Shown one piece after another: positions 44,744-52,849 of a stretch of 64,000 nt of DNA. The translations under genes were made by a program, and so were the position numbers. The stretch lies in NCBI RefSeq assembly GCF_014196835.1, contig NZ_JACIEK010000001.1:1004283-1068282 (forward strand), given 5' to 3'. This DNA comes from Aureimonas pseudogalii. GTDB lineage: Bacteria > Pseudomonadota > Alphaproteobacteria > Rhizobiales > Rhizobiaceae. How positions within the stretch are numbered: position 1 is the stretch's first letter; the number at the start of each line of letters is the position of its first letter. Below the pieces are notes generated by a model. The model made no database searches and was not told the DNA's origin. It was given only the letters and a program-made list of their open reading frames with translations.

Positions 44744-45874
44744 TCAGGCGGCCAACGCTCCCTTGATCTGGTCGCGTCCGCAGCGTTTAGCCTCATAGAG
44801 GTTGGCATCCGCCCGCTGGACCAGATCCTGCAGGGTCTCGGCGGGGCGCAGGCCCGTCGCCAGCCCGAAGCTGGCCGCCTGACGGCCCTCGATGCCGGTC
44901 GGCGTCCAGTCATGGGCCGCCATGGCCGAGCGCAGCGCCGCCGCGACCGATCGCGCGCCGTCGGCGGTCTGGTTCGGCAGGTAGAGGACGAACTCCTCGC
45001 CGCCGACGCGGGCGGCAACGCCTTGCGGCGGCAGCACGGCCCGGATCAGCCTGGCGAAGGCGACCAGAACCCGGTCGCCCGCCTCGTGCCCCCAGGTGTC
45101 GTTGACGCGCTTGAAATGGTCGAGATCGCAGCTGACGACGCTGACCCGGCCGTTCGCGGACGGCGTCGCGGCCTCCGCCTCCAGCCCCCGGCGGTTGAGC
45201 AGCCCGGTGAGCGGATCGGTCTCCGCATCCAGCCGGTAGCGTACGAGCATGTCGGTCGTGACGGCGACCAGCGCCAGCAAAGCGAAGGTAAACCCCGTCA
45301 GCATGGCGCTTGCCTGCATCAGGTAGCCGTAGTCGGTGGCGAGGAACGACGAAAAGGTGGCGCCGAACGCGGTCAGGGGAATGCTCGCCGTGCGCATGAG
45401 ATTGTCGAGAACGGTGACCCAGCTCACCGCGATCATCGCGCGGTCGATCCAGGCCCGGGGCCAAGCCGGCACGAGGACGAGCGCCAGCGCGAGTTGGCCC
45501 GCACAGGTGACGTCAGACGCCAGAAGCTCCGCCTGCAGGCTTTGCAGGACGAGCACGCCCGACACCGGAGCCGCGATCGACAGGGCGAGCAGCACGATCC
45601 GAGCCCGCCGCAGCGGCGGCCCGCCATATCGGAGACGAATCGCGTCGGCATAATGAAAGAAGGAAACGGCGAACAGGACGTCGGCCGCAACGGCGATCCC
45701 CTCGATCGGAACGACGGGCTCGAGTGCGGGAACCGCGAAGGCGCCGGCTGTCAGGCAGAACCCGATTCCCCACGCCCGGGCTTCACGGGCACCTCCCGCG
45801 CGGTGAGCCGCCAGAAAAAGCACGCCGAAGCCCATCTGGATGAGGGGAATTGTCCAGGCGAAGCCATCGCCCAT
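44744..45874 (-). CDS. Membrane-bound GGDEF diguanylate cyclase
   Basis: The 376-residue protein has about six or seven N-terminal membrane helices (residues 1-205) and a GGDEF domain (about 215-376) with DPLTGLLNRRGLEAEA, DLDHFKRVNDTWGHEAGDR and the active-site variant VGGEEFVLYLP. GGEEF is a functional variant. No RxxD inhibitory site precedes it. It should make cyclic di-GMP at the inner membrane in response to an unknown signal. Confidence 0.9.
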   Translation of the reverse strand: MGDGFAWTIPLIQMGFGVLFLAAHRAGGAREARAWGIGFCLTAGAFAVPALEPVVPIEGIAVAADVLFAVSFFHYADAIRLRYGGPPLRRARIVLLALSIAAPVSGVLVLQSLQAELLASDVTCAGQLALALVLVPAWPRAWIDRAMIAVSWVTVLDNLMRTASIPLTAFGATFSSFLATDYGYLMQASAMLTGFTFALLALVAVTTDMLVRYRLDAETDPLTGLLNRRGLEAEAATPSANGRVSVVSCDLDHFKRVNDTWGHEAGDRVLVAFARLIRAVLPPQGVAARVGGEEFVLYLPNQTADGARSVAAALRSAMAAHDWTPTGIEGRQAASFGLATGLRPAETLQDLVQRADANLYEAKRCGRDQIKGALAA

Positions 45875-46099
45875 TCGCTACGCCTCCCGGTGCCGTGGAC
45901 GATCCACGGGGGTGCGACGAGCGTATCAGCCCACAGGTTGCCGAAGCGTTGAGCCGCCACCACCGAACGTTGACGGGCCGCTCATGCGACGCTCGTCCGA
46001 GCCGGACGACATACACGCGACATTCGCGAGCCGCCCCTGACACCAAGCCGGACACCTGACGAGGGGTATTTTGCAAGATGCTGTAATGGCTGGGGAAAA

Positions 46100-46144
46100 T
46101 GGTGCTGCGAGCGGGGATTGAACCCGCGACCTCTCCATTACCAA
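46100..46144 (-). other. Attachment site: truncated 3' half of a tRNA-Thr(GGT) gene
   Basis: Read on the minus strand, these bases form the 3' half of a tRNA: anticodon loop TTGGTAA (anticodon GGT), the 3' anticodon strand TGGAG, variable loop AGGTC, T arm GCGGG-TTCAATC-CCCGC, the acceptor strand and an encoded CCA. The 5' half is absent. A tyrosine integrase gene follows at 46248, so this is the crossover fragment left by integration. The intact tRNA should lie at the other end of the element, which I do not find before 64000. Confidence 0.8.
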
Positions 46145-46157
46145 AATTATCAAGACA

Positions 46158-46241
46158 GGGTTACAGGGGGTTACAGAGCGATACAAGACGGACAGATTGT
46201 CCGTTAAATATCAGCCTCTTGTACGGTACGAGGGGTTACTG
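46158..46241. repeat. Direct repeats GGGTTAC(A/T)G, candidate integrase arm sites
   Basis: Three copies of GGGTTAC(A/T)G start at 46158, 46168 and 46233 between the attachment fragment and the integrase start. The first two are one helical turn apart. Short repeats in this position are typical arm-type binding sites of tyrosine integrases. The repeats are seen; the function is inferred. Confidence 0.4.
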
Positions 46242-46247
46242 GTAGGT

Positions 46248-47552
46248 ATGGACGGTGACAAAAACCGTGCTGCCCATGTGCTGCCCACTGGAGACCCGAC
46301 CTTGTTCAAAGTGCGTATCACGGACGCTGTCGTCCGCAATACGACCCTGCCCGAAGGCAAGTCAGACATCGTCGTTTGGGACACTGACGTGACGGGCTTC
46401 GGGCTTCGGGTCCGGCCTGCCGGAAAGTCCTGGATCCTGGCCTACCGCCCGGCTGGCAGTGGCAGGGCCGGAACGTTCAAGCGAATGAAGCTCGGAACGC
46501 CGGCAACCGTGAAGACGGCGACCGAGGCGCGCAATCTCGCGCGAGCCGCACTCGGCCAAATCGCCCGTGGCGACGATCCGCTGGCGGCCCGCAAGGAGGC
46601 GCGCGAGGCGGACAGAGCCAAGCTCTCCGATTTGATCGACAGATATGAGGCGGATCTGATCCGGCGGAAATACGTCGGCGCCGAGCTGCACACCCGAAAC
46701 CTGCGCACCAAGATGAAGCATCTCCTGGCTCGAGACGTCCGAACCATCATGGGCGCCGAATATGCACGCGTGATCGAGAAGCTGGAGGAGGCCGGCAAGG
46801 CGGGCGCTGCGAAAGACTTTCGCGCCCGCTGCCGCGCGTTCTTGAGTTGGTGCGTGACGAAGGCGCAGGCCATCCCCACGAACCCGCTGGCCGGACACAG
46901 GAAGGAACGGGCGACGCGGGCGGACCGGGTCGCCAAGGCCGAGCACGGCCGCGCGCTGACGGACGCCGAGTTGGCCCGCCTCTGGCTGGCGATGGACCCT
47001 GCGACCGTCAACGGCCGGCTAGTGAGGTTTTGGATCCTGACCGGCTGCCGGCGTGGAGAGGGCGCGGGTCTGACGCGCGCCATGATTGATCGAAAGGCCG
47101 GACTGATCCGGCTGCCGGCCGCATTCGTGAAGCAGGGCCGAGGTCATGACGTGCCCATCGCTCCGGCGCTGGCACGGCTCCTAGATGAATGTCCAGTCGA
47201 TGCGCGGTCGGATCTCGTGTTCGCCGCCCCGCGGACCGGCGGGGTGATCTCGGGGTGGACGCAGATCGGCGCGCGGGCAAACAAGGCGGCCGGCGTGTCT
47301 TTCGGCATCCACGATTTGCGCAGGACGTTCAGGACCGGTCTGTCGCGGCTGGCGGTCGACACGGAAGTTGCCGAGCGGGCGATCGGCCACGCTCGAGCCG
47401 AGCTCTTGCAAATCTACGACAAGGACGGCGCGGAGGATCGCTTGCGGGATGCTTTTGAAAGATGGGCCGCGCATGTCGAGAAGATCGTCGCGGCCGAAGA
47501 GGCGCGACGGGCGGCTGACGTCGTTGCGAAGGGTGAGGGTGTGTTCGGATGA
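46248..47552 (+). CDS. Tyrosine integrase (P4-like, arm-binding domain)
   Basis: A 434-residue integrase from the ATG at 46248; a TTG start at 46197 would add 17 residues. The N-terminal arm-binding domain has DIVVWDTDVTGFGLRVRPAG, typical of P4/CP4-57-type enzymes that integrate in tRNA genes. The central SAM-like domain (about 120-210) is followed by the catalytic domain: Arg in ILTGCRRGEG (about 268), Lys in KQGRGHDV, HDLRRTF (His and Arg), His in AIGHARAEL and the nucleophile Tyr in LLQIYDKDG (about 390). All five catalytic residues are present. The next gene overlaps its stop. Confidence 0.93.
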   Translation: MDGDKNRAAHVLPTGDPTLFKVRITDAVVRNTTLPEGKSDIVVWDTDVTGFGLRVRPAGKSWILAYRPAGSGRAGTFKRMKLGTPATVKTATEARNLARAALGQIARGDDPLAARKEAREADRAKLSDLIDRYEADLIRRKYVGAELHTRNLRTKMKHLLARDVRTIMGAEYARVIEKLEEAGKAGAAKDFRARCRAFLSWCVTKAQAIPTNPLAGHRKERATRADRVAKAEHGRALTDAELARLWLAMDPATVNGRLVRFWILTGCRRGEGAGLTRAMIDRKAGLIRLPAAFVKQGRGHDVPIAPALARLLDECPVDARSDLVFAAPRTGGVISGWTQIGARANKAAGVSFGIHDLRRTFRTGLSRLAVDTEVAERAIGHARAELLQIYDKDGAEDRLRDAFERWAAHVEKIVAAEEARRAADVVAKGEGVFG

Positions 47553-48034
47553 GTGAAAAGGCCGCGTTTGGGGACATTGTTGCCGACTACATCAAACCTC
47601 AGGATCCCGACGTCGTGATCGCATCGACTGAGGAAGACATCGAGCAGATCCTGGTCTCGCTCGCTAACGCGCATGGCTTGCATGCGGGCGATATGCTCGA
47701 CGATTATCGCCGAGGAGGTCCGTTGGCGCAGCTCCTACGTAGAATTTGCAATGTGACGGCAGACGAGCGGAGCAAATATTGGACGGCGGTTGATTTGGTC
47801 GATCAACTTCGGAGCGAGGGCCTTACGCTGAAAGCAGCAAGTCAGATAGCGGCTGAACGTATTTCCGCTCCTGACGCGGCTGGACGCGTGACGCGAAATG
47901 CTACCGCAGGTTCGATCGAACAGTATGCCAAGGAGGCATCTGGTTTGAGAAAAACTAACGCCTTAGTGTCGCTCTTCATGCCGGAAGGCTGGCGTCCTCC
48001 TAGGAGACCCAAGGGTAACTCCGGTCGCGATTAA
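47549..48034 (+). CDS. Hypothetical protein of the integrated element
   Basis: A 161-residue protein that starts in the integrase stop codon (ATGA), so it is translationally coupled to the integrase. Visible features are an acidic N-terminal part (DVVIASTEEDIEQILVSLAN), a central helical region and a basic proline-rich tail (WRPPRRPKGNSGRD). The GC content is lower than in the chromosomal flank. No family is recognised. Its position suggests a role in element maintenance or excision control. Confidence 0.6.
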   Translation: MSEKAAFGDIVADYIKPQDPDVVIASTEEDIEQILVSLANAHGLHAGDMLDDYRRGGPLAQLLRRICNVTADERSKYWTAVDLVDQLRSEGLTLKAASQIAAERISAPDAAGRVTRNATAGSIEQYAKEASGLRKTNALVSLFMPEGWRPPRRPKGNSGRD

Positions 48035-48042
48035 GTTACCTA

Positions 48043-48109
48043 TATACGGGCGTACGGGACGCTCATGTTCACTTTGTCGACTGACAAAGAGGACACTGTG
48101 AACATGAGC
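48043..48109 (+). promoter_or_regulatory. Promoter and nested inverted-repeat operator of the excisionase-like gene
   Basis: A perfect 12-bp inverted repeat (48061-48072 with 48098-48109) brackets a second inverted repeat, TTTGTC-N4-GACAAA (48073-48078 with 48083-48088). A TATATA -10-like box lies at about 48043-48048. The right outer arm covers the start codon of the following helix-turn-helix gene, so binding there would block transcription or translation. Autoregulation by that protein is the simplest reading. Confidence 0.55.
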
Positions 48110-48355
48110 GATACCCGCCCCAACATTTTCTCACGCTTGGCGAAGGCCGGCGTTCCCGACATCTCAACTTTGCCGGACGAAGCGCTTCTTTCCCGTCGGC
48201 AGCTCGCAGGCCTAACTGGCTATACCGAGCAGGCACTCCGGAAGTGGACCAAGCAGGGCCGAGGGCCCAAGACGGTCTATTTGGAAGGTCGACCCCGAAC
48301 GACCGTTAAGGCCTATCGCGAATGGGTCGCCGGCGCGCAGCAGGTGTCGGCATGA
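48104..48355 (+). CDS. Excisionase-like helix-turn-helix protein
   Basis: An 83-residue DNA-binding protein starting MSDTRPNIFSRLAKAGVPDI. The C-terminal half is a winged helix of the AlpA/MerR-like excisionase type: LLSRRQLAGLTGYTEQALRK then WTKQGRGPKTVYLEGRPRTT. An in-frame ATG at 48065 would place the operator repeats inside the coding region, so I prefer 48104. Proteins of this type direct excision or regulate the integrase. The next gene overlaps its stop codon. Confidence 0.75.
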   Translation: MSDTRPNIFSRLAKAGVPDISTLPDEALLSRRQLAGLTGYTEQALRKWTKQGRGPKTVYLEGRPRTTVKAYREWVAGAQQVSA

Positions 48356-49302
48356 ACGCCCGTTCTGAAAGCCCGACACCGGTCCTGGACGCGCTCGAGA
48401 ACCACGCTGGCGGCCCATTGGACGGCTTTTACGGCGGTACCTTCGGCCGCTTCCTGGCCGACGCCGCAACGCTTCCGATCGTGACGCTGCATCATGATCA
48501 TTTCGCCTACGGCGATCATGACGACGCGTTCCCCGACATTGATGTCTTACTTCACCAAAAGCCGGTCTGGATCGAGTGCACGACCGGCATCGTAGGCGGC
48601 CTTGGTCCGACCAAGGACGGTTCCGTACCCCACCGTTCGACGGGTATTCTCATCGAGCCGTACGGGCACAGCCGCAGGAGCCGCGAGGATCCCTGGTGCA
48701 GATCCCTACTCAGCGCGCGTTTCTGCCTAGCCGGCGGCGGACAGCCAATCCTCCTACATGATCGGGTGATCATCGAACCATCGCAGCACGGTCGAGCATT
48801 CTGGAAGCCCGACGATGAAGGCCCGACCGATCCGTTGGCTACGGGCCTCGCAGATCACGAACGCGTTCGGTTCGGTCTGGTGCCAGCCGGCGAAGCGTCA
48901 TCGTCGCAGCTACTGCAGATGGCCTGCGAAGTCGTTATGCTCGAAGGGCGCTACTTCAGGGGTATCCCGACGCCGCAGGTGCAATCCGCCTTCAACAAGT
49001 TTCCTCGGTACGCAGCAGCATCCGACGAGGGCGTGGAAGGCCTTCGCCGCGGCCTAATGGCGAGCTGCGTCGAGCGATGGGATCCGTTTGAAGACGCTGA
49101 TCTGGACGAGGAGCTAGCTCACCTTCAGCGCTGGGCAAACAATGTGCTCCAGCTCGGTCCGGTAATTGCGCTCCAGGCCTTGGCTGAAATCAGCCGATCC
49201 GGGAACGACGAATATCCCATGTTGAAGACGGTTCCGCTTCCAAAGCCATACGCCAGAGGTCGAAGAGCGTTCCAGATCATCGACACTAGTGTCCGCCTCT
49301 GA
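48352..49302 (+). CDS. Unknown protein of the integrated element
   Basis: A 316-residue protein starting MNARSESPTPVLDALENHAG, coupled to the preceding gene by an ATGA overlap. A segment at about residues 62-82 (FPDIDVLLHQKPVWIECTTG) is reminiscent of the D...(D/E)xK core of restriction-like nucleases, but the lysine position is threonine, so this is weak. The rest is mixed helix and strand with no recognised domain. It lies directly ahead of the replication gene. It could be an accessory replication or defence protein; I cannot tell. Confidence 0.6.
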   Translation: MNARSESPTPVLDALENHAGGPLDGFYGGTFGRFLADAATLPIVTLHHDHFAYGDHDDAFPDIDVLLHQKPVWIECTTGIVGGLGPTKDGSVPHRSTGILIEPYGHSRRSREDPWCRSLLSARFCLAGGGQPILLHDRVIIEPSQHGRAFWKPDDEGPTDPLATGLADHERVRFGLVPAGEASSSQLLQMACEVVMLEGRYFRGIPTPQVQSAFNKFPRYAAASDEGVEGLRRGLMASCVERWDPFEDADLDEELAHLQRWANNVLQLGPVIALQALAEISRSGNDEYPMLKTVPLPKPYARGRRAFQIIDTSVRL

Positions 49303-49390
49303 GCGGCACGCATGCCAACAACACACGACCCTGAAACAGAAACGGCGCCGGGCGGGTTCGAGCCGCCGGCGCCGCAGAAAGGCATGTGCG

Positions 49391-51697
49391 ATGAGCACTT
49401 TAGCGCAGAGTGACCCGTCAGGGAAGCCTTCATCCTCGGTCCCGTTCGGTGACTACCTCGCCAGCGAAACCAACATCTCGTCGCCGGCTGATCCCTTTCA
49501 GCACTTCTGGCAACTCGGGTATCGGACGCTGCTGCCGATCATTCCCCCGACCGCCGAACTGCACGAACGCAGCGCCTTCGCCCGCAACCTCGCGCGAGGG
49601 CGAGATGATCGCGGCAAGGTGCCAGGCATTCGCGGTCGCGACGGCAAATGGTTTGGCCTGAAGGACTGGCAGACGCGTTCGACGACGGAAGAGGAGCTCG
49701 CCGACTGGTCGCAGATGGGGGCCGGTGTTGGATTGGCTGACGACGGTGGTCTCGTCCTCGTCGACATCGACGCCCGCGACGAGGCCACCGCCGATGCGAT
49801 CGAACAGGACGCGCTCGCGATCTTGGGCCCTGCGCCGTTGCGGGTTGGAGATCGGCCGAAACGCGCGCTCGTCTATCAGAGCGAGACGACGGCCACCTTT
49901 CAGGTCGTTACCTTCGAAGGCTCGAAAGGCGAGGACCGCGTCGAGATCCTGGCTAAACCAAAGCAGATGGTCATCCACGGCATTCACCGGAAGACCGGAC
50001 GGCCGTACGAGTGGACCCGTCCCCTGACAGCTCGTTCCGAACTAACGAAAGTCACGCCCGAGCAGGTCACACAGTTTCTGGAGGAGGTGCGGTCGAAGCT
50101 GCCGCGCGCGCGTCGTCATGATGCTGGAGCGGTATCCGATCGCTCCAACGTCGACCAAAGGGGCCTCAAGGGCGACATCGAACGCGTCCGCAAGGCCGTC
50201 GCGTCGCTTCCCAATACGCGCGACCTCTTCCCCCACTACAGTGACATGATCCGCGTCGGCGAGGCGATACACGGCGCGACAGTCGACGATCCCGCGGCTG
50301 GCGCCGAGATTTTTGACGCGTGGTGCAGCCGTTGGGAAGGCGGCGATTACGATCCGGACCTGACCGACGCACGATGGTCGACGTTTAAGAGCCCGCATTC
50401 GGTTGGTGCCGATTACCTCGCGAACTTGGCCGTGAAGCATTCCGGCGGTGTCTTCACCGACGCCGAGCGGTGGTTCGACGTAGAAGCCGGCAAGACCGCC
50501 GCGACCGAGAACGAGAAGGCGGCGAGTGCCGCGGCGGCCCGGTTCGCCTTCGAGGACTTCGACGATCTCGCTGCCGACGCGACGGGACAGACGGCCTCGC
50601 CGCTCGTCAAAGGCCTCCTCGACCAAGGCGCCATGTCGGTCCTCTACGGCGAGAGCAACAGCGGCAAGACCTTCGTCATGTTGGATCTGGCGTTCCATGT
50701 CGCGACCGGCCGACCCTGGTCGGGATTGAAGACGACCCCCATGCTCGTCGTCTATGTCGCCGCGGAAGGCGGACGCGGCTTCGCCAAGCGCGTGGCCGCC
50801 CTCAAGAGCCGTTACGGCTGCGTTTCCGCGGTCGATCTCAAGGTGTTGCGCTCGCAAGTCGACCTGCTGCGAGCCGAGGCCGACCTGAAGCCGCTGATCG
50901 CAGCGCTGAGAGGTTTGGGCCGGCCGATCGGCTTCCTCGTCATCGACACGCTCTCGCGCGCCATGGCAGGCGGCGACGAGAACTCGTCGGTCGATATGGG
51001 CGCGACGGTCAAGCATCTCGACGCGCTTCGCGCAGCGACGGGAGCCCATCTCGCGGTCGTCCACCATTCCGGCAAGAACCCTGCGAAGGGTGCGCGCGGC
51101 CACTCCCTCTTGCGGGCGGCCACCGACACCGAGATCGAGATCGCCGACGGCGAGATCATCGTCACGAAGCAGCGCGACCTCGAGCGAAGCTTCCGCAAGT
51201 CCTTCGTCCTCGATGGCGTTACGCTTGGCGTCGATGACGATGGCGACCCTGTGACATCCGCCACCGTCCGCGTCCTGGATCGGCCCGACGATGATCAGGC
51301 CCAGGCGCCGACGGCCGAAGAGATCGAACGTCGCGAGCGAGTGGCGAGGGCTGCTTGCCGGGCCATGAAAGGCCAGACGACGGCGAAGCTCGCCGGGCTT
51401 GTTTCCGCTCTCACGGTCGAGCTGAAACGGGAGCGGGTCGTCAGCGGAGCGTCGCTGCCGACAGTGCGAGCGCTTCTTGTCGCTGCCCTCGGCGACGGGG
51501 TCGAAGTCGAATGTAACGGACAAGTTGTCCGAATGGAGATCCGACAGGACGGTTCGGGTCCGAAAGCTCCATGGCTGATCGTCGCTTCCAGAGTGCCAAG
51601 GGAAACGAAAATCAGCATCGACGAGAGCAGTTCGGACAATCTGTCTGGTGAGTTTTCGGCCGATGAAAGGCTTAAAAGCAGCGGGGTCTTTGCATGA
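49391..51697 (+). CDS. Primase-polymerase/RepA-like ATPase fusion (element replication protein)
   Basis: The 768-residue protein joins an N-terminal primase-polymerase-like domain (about residues 40-230; metal-binding pattern GLVLVDIDARDEAT and a nearby KAL/KLxxR region), a middle PriCT-like helical region (IRVGEAIHGATVDDPAAGAE), and a RecA-like ATPase of the RepA/AAA_25 class. Its Walker A is YGESNSGKTFVMLDLAFHVA, Walker B is IGFLVIDTLSRAMAGGDENS, and the VVHHSGKNPAKGARGHSLLR block is typical. Such proteins prime and unwind DNA at the element's own origin. The AT-rich repeats that follow could be that origin. Confidence 0.85.
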   Translation: MSTLAQSDPSGKPSSSVPFGDYLASETNISSPADPFQHFWQLGYRTLLPIIPPTAELHERSAFARNLARGRDDRGKVPGIRGRDGKWFGLKDWQTRSTTEEELADWSQMGAGVGLADDGGLVLVDIDARDEATADAIEQDALAILGPAPLRVGDRPKRALVYQSETTATFQVVTFEGSKGEDRVEILAKPKQMVIHGIHRKTGRPYEWTRPLTARSELTKVTPEQVTQFLEEVRSKLPRARRHDAGAVSDRSNVDQRGLKGDIERVRKAVASLPNTRDLFPHYSDMIRVGEAIHGATVDDPAAGAEIFDAWCSRWEGGDYDPDLTDARWSTFKSPHSVGADYLANLAVKHSGGVFTDAERWFDVEAGKTAATENEKAASAAAARFAFEDFDDLAADATGQTASPLVKGLLDQGAMSVLYGESNSGKTFVMLDLAFHVATGRPWSGLKTTPMLVVYVAAEGGRGFAKRVAALKSRYGCVSAVDLKVLRSQVDLLRAEADLKPLIAALRGLGRPIGFLVIDTLSRAMAGGDENSSVDMGATVKHLDALRAATGAHLAVVHHSGKNPAKGARGHSLLRAATDTEIEIADGEIIVTKQRDLERSFRKSFVLDGVTLGVDDDGDPVTSATVRVLDRPDDDQAQAPTAEEIERRERVARAACRAMKGQTTAKLAGLVSALTVELKRERVVSGASLPTVRALLVAALGDGVEVECNGQVVRMEIRQDGSGPKAPWLIVASRVPRETKISIDESSSDNLSGEFSADERLKSSGVFA

Positions 51698-51951
51698 CTT
51701 ACATCGTTGATAATAAAGAGTTTTTTGGAACAAAAAATCCGATGAAAGCGATGAAAGCTGGCCTTTCACTTTTTTCAGAAAAATTCATCAACGAAATCAA
51801 CGATGTAAGCTTGAAAGCTTTGAAAGCCCCTACGGGGAGCTGCCGCCGCTTTCATCGGCGGGCGGCAGTTCCCGGATCGCGTTGGGGTCGGACGGAAGCA
51901 AGGCCAAACGCGATACCTCACGAGAGCCGTTTCAGAAAGCTGGGCTCGTGA
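51694..51951 (+). CDS. Possible small protein overlapping the repeat region
   Basis: An 85-codon frame whose ATG overlaps the stop of the primase gene (ATGA). It starts MTYIVDNKEFFGTKNPMKAM. The first 45 codons lie in AT-rich DNA made of TGAAAGC repeats, and the rest crosses a strong hairpin. The coupling favours a real start, but the repeats and hairpin suggest that this DNA serves as a control region instead. Low confidence. Confidence 0.3.
   Translation: MTYIVDNKEFFGTKNPMKAMKAGLSLFSEKFINEINDVSLKALKAPTGSCRRFHRRAAVPGSRWGRTEARPNAIPHESRFRKLGS
51742..51828. repeat. Iteron-like 9-bp repeats, candidate replication origin
   Basis: Two tandem pairs of a 9-bp repeat with the core TGAAAGC occur at 51742-51759 and 51811-51828, and an inverted copy lies at 51848-51854. 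The DNA between them is very AT-rich in an otherwise GC-rich element. Tandem short repeats plus an AT-rich segment directly behind a replication gene is the layout of many plasmid and satellite origins. This function is inferred. Confidence 0.45.
51835..51873. terminator. Strong hairpin after the repeat region
   Basis: A 13-bp stem (51835-51847 with 51861-51873, one G-T pair) and a 13-nt loop that contains the inverted TGAAAGC copy. It could terminate the replication operon or act in the origin, for example as a single-strand initiation site. No T run follows. Confidence 0.5.
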
Positions 51952-52541
51952 GCACCGGCGGGCAGAAAAACCGAACGGATGGTCGGTCGACGGCAGAGGC
52001 GAAGGCTCGAGCCCGCGAGATCATCAAAGATTTTAACCGGCGCCGGCACCTCGCGCCGACATGCGGGGCCACCTGTCGGACGACCGGCGAACCCTGCCAG
52101 AATTTGGCGATGTCGAACGGCCGGTGTCGGCTCCATGGTGGCGCGACGACGAAGGCCGCAGGATGGCATCGCCCGCGCTGGCCCGATGGAACGGCACACG
52201 ATGCCGTCGATCGAGCCGACCGGAAAACGGCGGACCTTCAGAAGCGAGCCCGCAAGCAGAAGCAGCGGGTCGCGCAAATGTCGCCTGAGGAGCGAACCGC
52301 ACACAAGGCTTGGCAGGTCGCCCATGCGCCTGGCAACCCCGCAGAGCGCGCCCGGCGTCGCGCTGAGCGAAAGGCCGCGGCGGACGCGCGCCGGCTCCTG
52401 ACAGGCAGAGGAGAGCCGAAACCCGTCAATGCCGAGCAGCGGGCCCTCCTCGACGCCGTCGCGGCCGGCGAGGCGCGTTTGACCGAGCTGCGGCATGAGG
52501 CCGAGCTTGCCGAGCATTGGGGTAAAGGGGTGTTCGGATGA
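51948..52541 (+). CDS. Phage-type HGG zinc-motif protein
   Basis: A 197-residue basic protein from the GTG at 51948; a TTG further upstream is possible. It holds the motif CGATCRTTGEPCQNLAMSN, then GRCRLHGGATTKAAG, a Cys/His arrangement seen in small phage-encoded proteins with the C..TG.PC...GRCRLHGG pattern that often sit near packaging genes. The remainder is a Lys/Arg-rich helical region (KTADLQKRARKQKQRVAQMS) likely to bind nucleic acid. The following gene overlaps its stop (ATGA). Confidence 0.65.
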   Translation: MSTGGQKNRTDGRSTAEAKARAREIIKDFNRRRHLAPTCGATCRTTGEPCQNLAMSNGRCRLHGGATTKAAGWHRPRWPDGTAHDAVDRADRKTADLQKRARKQKQRVAQMSPEERTAHKAWQVAHAPGNPAERARRRAERKAAADARRLLTGRGEPKPVNAEQRALLDAVAAGEARLTELRHEAELAEHWGKGVFG

Positions 52542-52849
52542 TCAATGACGACGATGACGCGAGCTTGGCCGCGCTGCGCAAGAGGGCCGAGCGCCGAGCG
52601 ATCGAAAAGGGTCTTGAAATGCTCGACGATCCCAAGGTCAAGGACACGGCACGCGCCTCGGTCGTCCGCGCATTTCTCGGCGACGCCATCCAGCGCCGAG
52701 GCGAGGATGACGCGAACCTCGAGCCTCACGAGATGTCTGCCGCACAGGTCGAAGCGGGCGCGCGGAGGGCTCTGGTTCAGCTCGAATTGATCCGTCGCGA
52801 GGCCGACGACGCCGAGATCGTCCCGGCGCCCCGCGGCGTCTTCGATTAG
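52538..52849 (+). CDS. Small acidic hypothetical protein of the element
   Basis: A 103-residue protein starting MINDDDDASLAALRKRAERR, probably helical throughout. It is coupled to the HGG-motif gene. Its last 4 nt overlap the end of the convergent serine recombinase gene. No family is recognised. The pairing of a basic Cys/His protein with a small helical protein resembles small packaging-type gene pairs in phages, but this is speculation. Confidence 0.55.
   Translation: MINDDDDASLAALRKRAERRAIEKGLEMLDDPKVKDTARASVVRAFLGDAIQRRGEDDANLEPHEMSAAQVEAGARRALVQLELIRREADDAEIVPAPRGVFD

Noticed and set aside
46100-46144. Intact tRNA gene
   Set aside because: Only the 3' half (anticodon loop to CCA) is present. 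No matching D arm or acceptor 5' strand follows.
48065-48103. Upstream ATG at 48065 as the start of the excisionase-like gene
   Set aside because: It would place a perfect inverted-repeat operator inside the coding sequence. The extra residues do not resemble the family, and the ATG at 48104 fits better.
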